From Plasmodium coatneyi (lineage: Eukaryota > Apicomplexa > Aconoidasida > Haemosporida > Plasmodiidae), in assembly GCF_001680005.1 (NCBI RefSeq), contig NC_033567.1:3782001-3846000 (forward strand): DNA of 64,000 bases, written 5' to 3'. The notes under the pieces are model-generated. The model was not told where the DNA came from, ran no database searches, and worked only from the letters and a program-made list of their open reading frames with translations. Below are positions 10,904-22,000 of the stretch, piece by piece. Within the stretch, counting starts at the first letter, position 1. Each line of letters opens with the position of its first letter. A program made the translations under genes and the position numbers.

Positions 10904-11569
10904 TTTTCTGTGTTCATTTTGGGTTCCTCTTCTTTTCACTCCATGTGTGATCAGCCCCACGTCTGTTAAATCTTTACACAACTACAGGTGACGAATGAGG
11001 AGTGTACTACCACTGAGGATACTTTTCCCCCATTTGGCTTCCTTCCCAATTGTAACGCAGGTAAAGGGAACGAATGGGCACTTAAAAATATTGTTACAAA
11101 AAAGGAAGGCACACATTAGTGGTTTCTCCCTTCCCGATGGGTTGTTCTGACAAGTGATTTTTTCCGGCGCGTCGGTGAAATGGTTATTGCGCAGAGGAGG
11201 GGCACCTCTTTCACACCCTTTTATGGCACATTTATTGGGTCCCTTTTGGTGGCGCTTTCTCCTTTTTTTGACACGTTTTTCTTGGCAAATTTGCCCTTTC
11301 TCCTGCGCGTGGATAAAATGAAACTTCTAAGAGTGTGAGAAGGAAGACCCAAGAAGAGAAACTCCATTCCGTTCGTCTCCCCTTTGGCACCCCTCAACCG
11401 GTAGCTTTTTACTTTATATTTATATATTTTTTTTTTTGTGCAAAAAATGTAATTTTTTTGTGTGTGTCCCCACTTAGCAGCTTGACCAACCGCATATACG
11501 GAGGTCTCCTCTCCAACACAGTTTCGCCTGCACGCTTTGAGTTGCCTTTACTCTGTTTTGTCCTTTTTT
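10904..11569. promoter_or_regulatory. Divergent promoter spacer, uS10 / SNAPC3
   Basis: The only sequence between the uS10 start codon (minus) and the SNAPC3 start codon (plus), so it must hold both promoters and 5' UTRs. C/T-rich, with a short poly(T) at about 11426-11437. No core promoter motif could be assigned. Confidence 0.55.
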
Positions 11570-13294
11570 ATGGATGAAAGAAACGACCGATCAGTGAGTT
11601 TACCCATTCCGCACTTTCCAATAAAGCTTCTATTCGAGACAGACGAGTATGATTTTTACAGAATTAAGCAGAGGGAGAGGGAAGAGGGCCATTCGAAGGG
11701 TAAGGGGGTGGGACCCACGTTAAGGGAAGGTGGGACAAGCTCTCTAGGAAGTGATCATGGAAGCGAAACGGAAAGTGATAATGAGAGGCTCTTTATGAGC
11801 TACCTGAAAAATATTGCAAAAAGGGACACGTCTAACAGGCGCAACAGGGGTGGCAAAAAAAGTTGCAACGGTAACACCTGCAACAGTAGCCGTCAAAGCA
11901 GTGTTGAAAGGAGGGGGGGAATCAAATGTACAAAGCAATCCTCCGGAGAGGAACCAGGGGAAGAGTCCTCCTCCCAGGTTGTCACATTAAGTAGAAGACC
12001 CCATGACGATAACGAACTGGCACCAAGGCAACCGTGTCACATTTTTGAAAAGCACCCAGATTTACCCATAAGTAAGGAGCTAAGACGGGAGTGGATTTAT
12101 CACACCCCTGCGGGGGCCTTTATTCCAATGAAAGTTCGACTGAATGATTTTCAAGAAGAATGTGAACGGGTGAAGAGACGCCTACAAGGGGGAGCACCTG
12201 ACTTAGCCAACCCGGACGATCCCATTTCCAAAGAGAAGGAAGCCACTTTATATGACCCCCTCATAGAGGCACTAAAATCGGGCGTTCGAAGTCCCAACGT
12301 GGCAGAAATAATAAACCACATCGTAAACCACAACTGTAAGAACTGGCAGCAGAAGGTAGATTTAGAAGCACTAAGAAAAGAAGCAGATAATTCTAAAAAG
12401 GAGAGAGTGTTAAATAGGACCAAATGTTTTGTCGAATGGTTACCCAGAACAGAAAAAAATGCATTTAGCAAATATCAGATAATAGCAAAGTTGAAAAGGA
12501 AGACTTTGTCGAAAACGTTTAAGCTTGTGTGCGATTTTAACAATTCACTACTCAAAGGGGTATACATAAATCAGAATTTAATAAATACCCTCTACGCGGG
12601 ACAAGGAAAGAGTTACCTCCTTGGATCTTCAATGAAAAATTTAAGTTCAAAAGATACGTTCATAATTTCCGTCTCCTTTTATCACCCAATAAGGGGTATA
12701 AAAATAGCCGAGTATGAAATCCTGTCATGGCAAACCTTGGCCGACCTGACGGACGTTTTTTTTTGTTTCGATTCTTCGAATTATGGTCTGCCCCAATTTG
12801 AAGGATCCTTGTATTACATCGATGGAGTTCTCTACCCCGATTTGAGATCACCCAACGCACTGGACTACTCAACGTGCATATTAGACTTTTACAAAAAGAA
12901 GAAAGAAAACAATTTTATACGACCTCCATATAGGGTACTACAACATAAGGCTATCATGGGAGAAATGCAAATCCCACTGTATCAGAAGTGCTGCTTCCTA
13001 CACCAAGGGAATTGTGAACACCGAATTATTTTTAACAACATTCGACAGTATAATAGTTTGCGCGATAAGGAGTTTGCTAAGTACCCCCTCAGGACCTTCA
13101 AGCCAAACATCGCAAAGAAGTTTTGCCTATGCTGTCATAAAAATTTTGCGCAAAAAATCGTCCTCGATTGTTATCTCTTTAAAGAAAACCCATCCTACAT
13201 TTGCAACTGTTGCTTTGATTTGTTTCTCCTCGATGGGGAAGGTAATCCCATCGACGCTATTATGAAGCACTTTGAATACATCGACGAGGTGTGA
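11570..13294 (+). CDS. SNAPC3: snRNA-activating protein complex subunit 3 (SNAPC3/SNAP50)
   Basis: Subunit of the complex that binds the proximal sequence element and starts transcription of spliceosomal snRNA genes by RNA polymerases II and III. Single exon, 574 residues from ATG 11570. Residues 1-180 are low-complexity and charged. The conserved region, about 300-574, contains L-Y-Y-I-D-G-V-L-Y, Y-S plus an acidic/aromatic helix, then the family hallmark F-L-H-Q-G-N-C-E-H followed by I-R. After that come Cys pairs (C-L-C-C-H-K-N-F-A and C-N-C-C-F) forming the zinc-binding end. In other eukaryotes it works with SNAPC1 and SNAPC4; those partners are not in the window. A hydrophobic frame runs upstream of the ATG but starts without one, so 11570 is preferred. 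Confidence 0.93.
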   Translation: MDERNDRSVSLPIPHFPIKLLFETDEYDFYRIKQREREEGHSKGKGVGPTLREGGTSSLGSDHGSETESDNERLFMSYLKNIAKRDTSNRRNRGGKKSCNGNTCNSSRQSSVERRGGIKCTKQSSGEEPGEESSSQVVTLSRRPHDDNELAPRQPCHIFEKHPDLPISKELRREWIYHTPAGAFIPMKVRLNDFQEECERVKRRLQGGAPDLANPDDPISKEKEATLYDPLIEALKSGVRSPNVAEIINHIVNHNCKNWQQKVDLEALRKEADNSKKERVLNRTKCFVEWLPRTEKNAFSKYQIIAKLKRKTLSKTFKLVCDFNNSLLKGVYINQNLINTLYAGQGKSYLLGSSMKNLSSKDTFIISVSFYHPIRGIKIAEYEILSWQTLADLTDVFFCFDSSNYGLPQFEGSLYYIDGVLYPDLRSPNALDYSTCILDFYKKKKENNFIRPPYRVLQHKAIMGEMQIPLYQKCCFLHQGNCEHRIIFNNIRQYNSLRDKEFAKYPLRTFKPNIAKKFCLCCHKNFAQKIVLDCYLFKENPSYICNCCFDLFLLDGEGNPIDAIMKHFEYIDEV

Positions 13295-14543
13295 CAAGAA
13301 GAAGGGATAATCTTTACCCAGTGGGGCGTAACCCCCCTTTTGTGCGTACATACATATTGCCTATGGCCACCAACATGTGAGGATATTACCATTTGGACGG
13401 AGAAAAAGGCTCGGTCTTTCGCACGTAAAATGGCCAATCTGCATATAGCAGCAACTGTCAAGGCGTATTCCCATATTGACGACGTGGGAATTTTTTTTTT
13501 TTTAACACACGGTTTCCCTTTAACAGTTTTACTCGTTTGAAATTTTTTACCAAATGGGAAAGCTGCAAAAATGAGAATGAATATCCCCGAGGTGTTCTTT
13601 TTGCCCGCATTTTTTTCAACTTAAATTTTGATGAGATAGTACGTTCAAAAAGGCTTAATGTTGCAATATTCACAAATTTAGATTTTTTAAAAAATTATTT
13701 TTTCCTTCTGACGGATGATTTAACGAAGCGCCATTCATTTTATGTCATTCCCCGGAAAATATGCAAATTAATTTTTTTTTTTTTCCCCCAATAATTATAT
13801 TTTGAGGCTCCCCCTTTCTGCGCGCAAAAAAAATTGTACACTTCATGTATGTAATACTTATGCACCTGTATGATGTTGTATGCCACTGCTGCTGCTTTTT
13901 TTTTTTTTTTTTTTTTTCCCTCATTACCGCCTGCGAATTGGTTTATCCCCCCAACTCTACCTCAAAGGTACAGCAGCAGGGCGCCTTGGGACATACGGCA
14001 CGCAAGCGAAAGAGGAAATCCTCCTGCTATCTTTTTCATAAAAATCTTCAGGACCATTAGTAAACTAGCCCCAATGACGGCACGTGCGCATACGATAATT
14101 TATTGTCACTTCCCATTTGTGCGTTACGTTTTTTTCACATCCTTCTTCTTCACGGGGAGTTGCCCTTTTTCCATTTGAACGGCCGCTCCGTTATTTTCTG
14201 TTCACTTTGTTCCGAAGCGGCATTATCCGTTCCACGCTTTTTTATTTTAACCTCCTGAGGGAAAAACATTTCGCAAATTTTTTCGAAACCACGTGAGCTT
14301 TGAAAATCAGATAATGCTTAAACAACCGTTTGGCATTTTATATTTAAAATAGCTTTTTTTAACATATCACAAAAAAAAAAAAAAAAAACATTGCAAAATA
14401 AAGGAAGTTAGAGGCCATTCGTTAATTTGCGCTTTCCTTTTTGCGAAGTTTTTCTCATCCTTTTGGAATATAATATACTCCCCTTGAATTTTACAAAAAT
14501 AGATACCACCAAGTAGTATACTTACCCTGACCTGCTGTTCAAA
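13295..14543. other. SNAPC3 3' region / L27 promoter region
   Basis: Non-coding 1.25 kb. Contains poly(T) at 13896-13917 and a poly(A) at about 14371-14388; AT-rich up to about 90 bases before L27. Short frames with F or K runs were rejected. Confidence 0.5.
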
Positions 14544-15732
14544 ATGGGAAAATTGTAAGTTATACCGCTAACGTTGTGAAGAGAGAGCGAAATGTGAACT
14601 CCCCAAAAAGGGAATACACGTTTGTGGCAATAACCTAGAGGGGGAAAATAGCTACCACTTTTTAGGGCTCATTTTGGTGTTGTACTGATGCCGCATTTGT
14701 GTTTTCCGCTTTGTTGGCAAAGCTTCTACTCCCCCGTAGCACTGCACAATTTGCAATTTTTAAGTGACTTTAACAAGTGCATACCGGAAGAAGGCACTTT
14801 TGCCTTCCGCATCTCTGCTTGCAGTTTGCCTGCAGAGGGAGGGGAACTTCTACATTTACATGCATCTGAGAGAGGGGATATACCAGCTACTATGTGAAGC
14901 AGCTGCCACACCTGCGCTCTTATTTGTTTATGTTCATCACCCCTGATTTTTGCTGCTCCCCCTTGCAGACTCAAGCCAGGAAAAGTTGTTATCATGTTGA
15001 ATGGACGTAGAGCTGGAAAGAAGGCAATAATTATTAACACCTATGAAAGCCAAACGAGGGAGAGACCCTACAGCTATTGCCTCGTTGCGGGAATAGAAAA
15101 GCACCCACTGAAGGTTACCAAAAAAATGTCCAAGAAGAAAATTCTGAAGAGATCCAAGGTCAAGGCGTTTGTAAAGTACATTAACGTGAACCACATTCTC
15201 CCAACGAGGTAAGCACAAAGAGGAGCGGCTCAAAAAAAAAGTGTGCGTGTCTGTTGCAGCGGCTATGTGTAGTGAAGTCCGTTGCAACTGGTTCTATATA
15301 TGAACCCGTAGTGGTGGCTATACCAGTGCATGGTTCATGAAAAATCCCATTTCATTTGACGCAACGTTACTTGTTCATGTACGCCCCGCAGATACCAAGT
15401 GGCCAACGACTTTGACATTAAAAGTTTAGCATCGGAGGAGGTTTTGAAATCCAAGAATAAAAAGAAGGAAGTTAAAAAGTTGGGAAAAATGTTCAGAGAT
15501 AAGTAAGTTTGCACGGTTTACTCAAGTTTGTTTAATCATGCATTGTGTGTGTTCGTTTTTTCTTTTTTTTACACTCCATCCAATTGGATGTTACATCGTG
15601 CACTTTATGAATGCACCCTTAATTGATTTCTTTTTTCTTTCCCCTTTGTGCAGATTCTTAGACCCAATTAACAAAAAAACCGGTGAAGTTTCCAAGGACA
15701 TTTCATTCTTGCACAAGAAATTATACTTCTGA
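14544..15732 (+). CDS. RPL27: 60S ribosomal protein L27 (eL27), four exons
   Basis: Large cytosolic ribosomal subunit protein. Exons 14544-14554, 14969-15208, 15392-15502, 15654-15732; GT-AG, phases agree, 441 nt, 146 residues, close to the family length. Exon 1 is only 11 bases (M-G-K plus two bases of L), a common layout in ribosomal protein genes. The protein starts M-G-K-L-L-K-P-G-K-V-V-I with a KOW-type beta barrel (N-G-R-R-A-G-K-K-A near residue 15), followed by H-I-L-P-T-R-Y, and ends K-K-L-Y-F. The 414-base first intron is the longest; I looked for snoRNA boxes in it and saw none that convinced. Confidence 0.97.
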
Positions 15733-16734
15733 GTTTGCATCACCCTTGTGCAATTTGCCTAATAATTTTTTTTTTTTTTTTCTTTTCGCATTTTATATAT
15801 CGTGCATTTTTTGCCATTATTTTAATTTCATGTGATAAAGAACAAAAAAGGCGTTGCATGCTTAGTTAAGCATTTTGTAAGACAAACTGACGTGGAAAAT
15901 AACGAGTAAGTTATAAAGCTGCTCGGAATGTTGAAAAAAAGGAAATTTATTTAAAATATGAAAAAAAAAAAAAAGGAGGCTTAATTGACATTAAGTGCAA
16001 ATAGGGGAGGGGGACTTTTACCCCCCCGTTCTTTACTCTTTTTTTTTTGGAATACTTCCCCCGAAGTGTATACATCCCTTCCGGACGCAGCCACTCTGTC
16101 ACACCCTGCGATTTGTTCATTGTATGCTACTCCAAATTTGCCATTAAAAGAGGTAATTAAAATGGTTAACATATAGGCGTGTGCATACATTGGGGTTATT
16201 ATTGTACGAATCAAGAAAAAATTAAAAAAAATATATATATGTGTGTGCACTTTGGAGGAGTCAAAAAAGACGCTTACATGGTTAAAAAAAAAGGGATAAT
16301 ATGGGTAAAAAAAAAAAATAAAGTTAACCAAAGAGCACAGCGTGTATGTACATGTGGAGATCAAATTCCCAAATACAGATAAGTTTAAAAAGGGAGATAA
16401 GATTTGTATAAGTGTTGTTTTTAAGGTTGGGGAAAATAAGCGTGGTTTAAAATGCGTCAATTGAAAAGGAGTTCGAATTATGTAAAAGGTTGCATGTGTG
16501 CAAGTGCAGGCGTAGGAACCTTGGGGTGTACCCCTTACACGCATTGTATACAGTAATACACACACGTGGGTACAGGACAGAATGGCGTGACGAGGTTTGC
16601 GCCTGTTCCCAAGAGTCACCTGCGAAGTGGACATCCTTCCCTCGTTTAATTAGTACACTTTGTTATTCTAAATGGTACGTGTTATGCGTACCGGGGAAAC
16701 TTCCCGTTTGATGTTTTTTTTTTTTTCGCTTCAT
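15733..16734. other. Convergent 3' regions of L27 and ISP3
   Basis: Non-coding; both flanking genes end here. A/T-rich with poly(T) about 15767-15782, several A runs and TATATATGTGTGTG about 16230-16250. Nothing further supported. Confidence 0.5.
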
Positions 16735-17190
16735 TTAACCATTTAGGCAGTACTTTTCTATAAATTCGTAAAACATCCTTGCTTCTGCTGGGCTGTCCAT
16801 GGCAAACGCAATGGCCTTAAGTGTACTTATTAAGCGAATACCTATGACCTTCGGGGACTTTAATAAATTCTGCTCTGACTCTAATAACGTTTCGCAGCTG
16901 TTTCTGTGAAGTATACAATTTATGTCATTGAATTTTATGATTCGAACTTTATTGTCCAGGGATAACTCAAAACATTTTTCCTTGAGAAAAATTTTAAAGT
17001 GGCACTGAATTTCATTACCATCTGGAAAGGCAACCTTAATTGAGTTTCCATTTTTGTACTTGTCGATCCAGCTCTCCAGTGTCCAGTCACCATAATCTCC
17101 GTATATTTCTCTGGGGTCATATTTATATATATCTATGCTCGACTTGCTGTTTTGCAAGTCGTTGTTTACGCAGCACAGTTTGTTTCCCAT
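16735..17190 (-). CDS. ISP3: Inner membrane complex sub-compartment protein ISP3
   Basis: Peripheral protein of the alveolar inner membrane complex under the parasite plasma membrane. 151 residues, single exon, ATG at 17190. The start M-G-N-K-L-C-C gives Gly2 for N-myristoylation and Cys6/Cys7 for palmitoylation, the double acylation that places ISPs on the complex. The rest, about 40-150, is the compact PH-like domain of the family (W-T-L-E-S-W-I-D-K-Y-K-N-G, ending F-Y-E-F-I-E-K-Y-C-L-N-G). The choice of ISP3 over ISP1 rests on the short length and on the position next to L27, which I recall from P. falciparum chromosome 14; the ISP family call is firm. Confidence 0.87.
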   Translation of the reverse strand: MGNKLCCVNNDLQNSKSSIDIYKYDPREIYGDYGDWTLESWIDKYKNGNSIKVAFPDGNEIQCHFKIFLKEKCFELSLDNKVRIIKFNDINCILHRNSCETLLESEQNLLKSPKVIGIRLISTLKAIAFAMDSPAEARMFYEFIEKYCLNG

Positions 17191-17821
17191 GTTGAGGGGG
17201 GGACGTGGTCAGGTGAGGCAGTAGCCAGGCAAATTAGTGAACGAAAAAAATGATGGCGTAGAAAGGTGGAAAACTTTCCCTATCGTGCAACCCAGCAAAA
17301 AAAAAAAAACGAATCGAACAGTTTTCGGGAGAATTTAGGCTGTAACTAACCAACCGGAATTTCGGTTCGTGCGCCACTATGTATAAACCGTATAAATATA
17401 TTTCTATACGCGCACCTGCACACAACTGTGGGGAAACCAGCTATGCGTTGAAATAGAACAAACGGGAAGGACGAAAAATTGGTTAAAGGTAAAAAAGAAA
17501 AAATAGTGGATTAAATTAAAGAGGAACAATTATATAATCGATTAACAACAAAAAAAAAAAAAGATTTAATGGAAAAACTCTTTTCCCTTTTTTTTGCTTT
17601 TTTTTTTTTTTTTTTGATTTCGCCCTGCCCGTGGGTTTTCCAAGTGGCAAAAAATGCTTCAGATAGAACAGAACAATTTTTGCAATTACGTGCGCAAAAG
17701 GGACGGGAACAATACCAGAAAAAAAAAAAAAAAAAGAAAAAAGGAAAGAAAGGAAGAGCGTAAATTCCTTCATCTAAAGTGAACAAATCATCCCATTTAA
17801 CGTTAGTTACACCTTCAAAAA

Positions 17822-17884
17822 ATTACACGACTTTTTCTGTTCATTACACGAATTTTTCTGTTCATTACACGAATTTTTCTGTTC
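17822..17884. repeat. 21-base tandem repeat, three copies
   Basis: Units ATTACACGAATTTTTCTGTTC: copies 2 and 3 are identical, copy 1 differs by one base (C for A at position 10), and a fourth decayed start (GTTATACAC) follows. Each copy has ACACGA next to a T run and TCTGTTC. Located about 630-700 bases upstream of the ISP3 start codon. Confidence 0.9.
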
Positions 17885-18192
17885 GTTATACACATCGTGA
17901 TGTCAAAAGGAAGAAAATGTCAAGGCTGAAAAATACAACTTTGGTGAAGCAAAAAGGGGGCTCTTCAGAATTTGCCTCCGCGACCCACCAGTCCTGGTGG
18001 CAAAAAACAAAAAAACAAAATGTACAAATATATATGTGTAACATGTGTACAGCGGGTGGGTAAATACATATATGTGTATATTTATGTGTACTAGGTGTGC
18101 CGCCCCTATGGAGGTGAATTTATTTCACTGCGCCCCTACTGGGGAAACACCCTTCTGCTTATATACACGTTACGTTGATGTACCGTGACGTA

Positions 18193-18222
18193 CTGTTCTG
18201 TTTTGTTCTATTCTGTTCTGTG
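18193..18222. repeat. Degenerate CTGTT pentamer array
   Basis: Six consecutive 5-base units: CTGTT, CTGTT, TTGTT, CTATT, CTGTT, CTGTG. A short impure microsatellite in the spacer between ISP3 and the 1381-residue gene. Confidence 0.75.
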
Positions 18223-19084
18223 CTTTTTTGCGCATGCCAACCCGGTGGGCCAACATGTGGACTAAACGGAAGGGATTCATATTTCGATAAAAGCAAGTTC
18301 CATCACGCTGCAACTTTTTGTGCGTTTTTTTCTTTTTTTTTCTGAACAAGTCAGGTAAATTTAAAAAAAAAAAAAAAAATTTGCACACTTTTCTTATGAA
18401 CATGTCATAATTAAATAAAAAACCAAAGTTCGCTAAAATGGCCATACAGTTCGTTTCTCTTAAAAATACAGGTTGTTTTTTTAAAAGTTTTTTGGGCACA
18501 CATTGGGGGAAATGAATGTGGAGAAGAGGGGGAAAACAGGTTTTAATTTCCTCACAGCATTAGAAGGTACGTGTGATGCGCTCACCCCCCACAAGAACAT
18601 ACGTTCACACATGTACGAATACGCATGTGCAGCAAACTGTTGCGGGAACATGTGAGTACGCGTGTCCCTCATGCGTGTAACCAGTGAGAAGTATCTGCAG
18701 GTGTAACAAATTCGTCACTGCTGGAAGGTCGGGCAAGGAGAAATAACAGCGCAAATGAATATATGCACGTGTAAATGTTCATAAAATGGGCACTTATTCA
18801 TTCCCCTTGTCCACTTCCCCCCTGCGTATGTATTTTCCTGCATATTTTTTGGTCCACCTGTGGTGAAAAGTGGTACATAAATCTGTCTCTTCCGAGCTCC
18901 ATTCCCACGCACAACTTGTCACGAATGTTAAAACCTACGCATGGTACATGTACTCTGCGTTGAGTTCGTCTCCTTTGGGGACCCTTTTCCCAGGACTATA
19001 ATCACCCCACCATACGAGAACAAACCTATGTATGTACATGTGTATGGACCATACCATGCGTGCACTTCAATCCGGTGTTGCTCT

Positions 19085-22000
19085 CTACGCAGTGTCGGGC
19101 ATCCGTTTGCCCCTCGTGTAGATATTCTCCCCCTGACTGTGTAGGTCCCTCAATTTGCGGCTAGCTATTCTAAACAATGCGCTTTCGAACTTGCTGCAGT
19201 CTATGTTACTGCGTGCCTTTTGGTACCTCTTCACTTTTTCTTTATTTTCCTTTTCTGCTTTTCCAGCTAGGTGATTATTTCTCCCCTTGTCATTTTTCCT
19301 TTTCCACTTTTCGTTGCACTTTTCTTCGTTTTTATTTTTTTCATTTGCGAATGCTTTTCCTTGCCAACTCATAGACGCCGTCGTGGAGGTCATGGATACT
19401 TCGTGGTTTTCAAAATTGTAAAAGTGGACGCTGCTTCTGCTACTGGTGGTGTGTCCCTTATTGGTTTGGTCACTGCTGCTGTTGGCGTGGTGGCTAACCT
19501 CAGACGGGTTAGAGCACGTGGGGGCGGCTCTTCTGTTCTGAGGAGGTTTGCCCCCATTTGTGCCCACCCCGTTGTGCAATTTCGCAAGTTCATTCCTATG
19601 CAATGCATTAAAGTGGAGACCTTCACCGGGGTTGCTTCTACTAGCGGAACGACTATCCTTCCCTAAATTGTGCGTCTCTAACTTTGCCCCCTCCTGAGAA
19701 ATTCCATTGTTGTCTACCCAACCCTGGTTCTTAAAGTACCTGTTACAGTCATGAAACAAAATCTGGGTATCTAAAATCACATCCAGGGGGGTCATTTTAT
19801 TTTCGATTTTTTTTATCACATAACAGCACTGACAAAGCATCAACTTTTGTAGTTCTTCTCGGTTCAAATTTTCTATTAAATATTTGAACAGGTAAAAATG
19901 ACTTCCGTTATTTTTCTTCTTGTAAGCGTTCTTGCTGTGATGACCATCATAAGTGTAACTGCTCATTAACCGGGTGTTGTAATCACTGTATTGCAGTTTC
20001 GGTTCATCCCATTTTTTCGTAGCAGCTTCGTCTGTTCTATTTAGCATATTGTTTGTCCTTTTTTTAAAAAATTCTTTTTTGTGAAAATTGCAAAAATGAT
20101 CATAGGTTAGGTTATTATTTGGCCCTCTATGTTCTGTGATGAAATTGTATGATATGTTAATGAGGTCCTCTTCTATGGTTGCATTTCTGTTGTTGTGTCT
20201 ACTTTTATCATTGCTCTCATCGTTGTTGTTATTATGCTTATCCTTTGCTCCACCCTGACTGAGGCTGCTCTCTTTGTTGGTCACCCCCGTGGAATTGTTG
20301 TACATGTTATAAGGGATGATGTAATTTTTTAGCTTCAAGTAGTTGTAGTATCTGCACAGAATTTTTCTAATTTCGCCATTTTTTGCGTCGACACTAGGTT
20401 TTTCGTTCACGCGGAGGGGGTTGCTCCCTGTCACGTGTTCCGCCTTGTGATCTGCTGGCTGATCTGTTGGCTGATCTGTTGACTGATCTGCTTTTCGATC
20501 CTCCTTCGTCACGCTGCTGCACACCTGCCTCTGATTACAGTTTGCGGAAAAGTCCTTACCACCGTTGTAACCTCTGCTGTTGCTTGGGGCGCTATTGGAG
20601 AGCTTTACCCCCTCATTTGACAAATTGGGGGGGCTGTTTTTTCCCTTTTCTTCACTATTAGCGTTCTCATTAATTCCCTTCACAGAATGACTATTCACGG
20701 AGTCCCCCTTATCTTTGCCGTAATGGTTGTTCATATTGTTGGGAAGAGTTCCTTCGATCGTCTTCCCCTTATTCTCTTCTTCCTTGCTAACAGTGGGGTT
20801 GTTTCCATCTGCCGTCTTCGCCTTATTGACAGCGCACTGCCTTATGTAGGCATAGCAGTAAAGGTTTAGAAGGTAGTCGTGAACGTTTTTTTCTTTCTTG
20901 TTTAAATTGTTCAGGTAATTTTTCAAAGATTCGTAGTTGCCCTTGAAGCTCTTTGTGAGGTCGCCTATATGAGCGATGTCTTGGTAGATGCCGGCCTTGG
21001 TTGCCCCGGTATGGGCGGTGGCTTTCGCTTCGTTCTTTAGCCCATCGTCAACGCATTTGCCGTCCTTACAAAGGAGGTTATCGCTTTGGTTACCGTTTTG
21101 GTTGCCGTTTTGGCTGTCCCCGTCTTCCCCCCTGTGCTGGTTCAAAATGTGCAAAACGCAATACTTGCATTTTTCAAATTCTTTCTTGTCTACATGGGGA
21201 GGTGACTTGGAAACATTCTGCAGAAGAATCTCCTGGTACTTCCTAATAAGAGCAGAGGACTCATCTTCATACATTTTGTTAAAGGCTAAATTGGGGGTTA
21301 ACTTTTCCGTTGCCATGTGGTCATTTTTATTGGCTTCCTTCGTTTTTACAGTGGCTTCTTTGGAAGGATTTCCTTTTTCATGTGTTACCAGATCATCATT
21401 GTAGCCTCTGCGGAAATGGCTAGGAGGTTCATTCTTAAGGCTGTTCAATTGGATCAACTTATTTTTCACTTGTGCATTTTTATTCACCATGTGGGATATC
21501 TCCTTTTCGGCACTGGCACATGTGGTAGGACAATTTGCGAAGACATTTTCCCCATTGCATGAGGGGTCCTTGCTTTTGGGTGACTTCTTCAGCTTTTCCA
21601 TTTCACCGCTGTAGGGGCGGTCATAGGGGTTAATGTGCACATTGGAGTTACCTCCCTGCTGCTGCTTCTTCTCATCACATTGGCCATCCCGCACAGATTG
21701 TACAGACTGCACAACATGGAAATTATGACCATCGGTTTTATCTTCACTGTTCTTGTCTTCCCCACGATGATCTACCTCTTTGCTTCCGTAGGTCACTCCC
21801 CTTGTCGAACACCCGGGAGTACATACAGGCAACAATTTCCCTTTATCGTTCTTTCCATTTCTATCCTTAACTGCAGTTTGATTGGGTTCATTTCTGTTCC
21901 CATTCATGTATTGCTTATTAACGCACTTAATAAAATTTGTTAAAACGTTTCTGTCTATTATATCCTTTATGTTGTATGCCCGTTCGGTGGGAATACTGCA

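Larger units (their letters stand above)
17191..19084. other. ISP3 upstream region / 3' region of the 1381-residue gene
   Basis: 1.9 kb without a supported gene. Contains poly(A)/poly(T) tracts (about 17598-17616, 17719-17735, 18364-18380), a 21-base tandem triplication, and a degenerate CTGTT pentamer array, both listed separately. ISP3 transcription must start here. Confidence 0.5.

Noticed and set aside
20988..21404. Plus-strand open frames of 100-140 codons opposite the 1381-residue gene
   Set aside because: They are antisense shadows of a long, A-rich minus-strand exon; their leucine/serine/phenylalanine bias mirrors the lysine/asparagine codons of the real strand.
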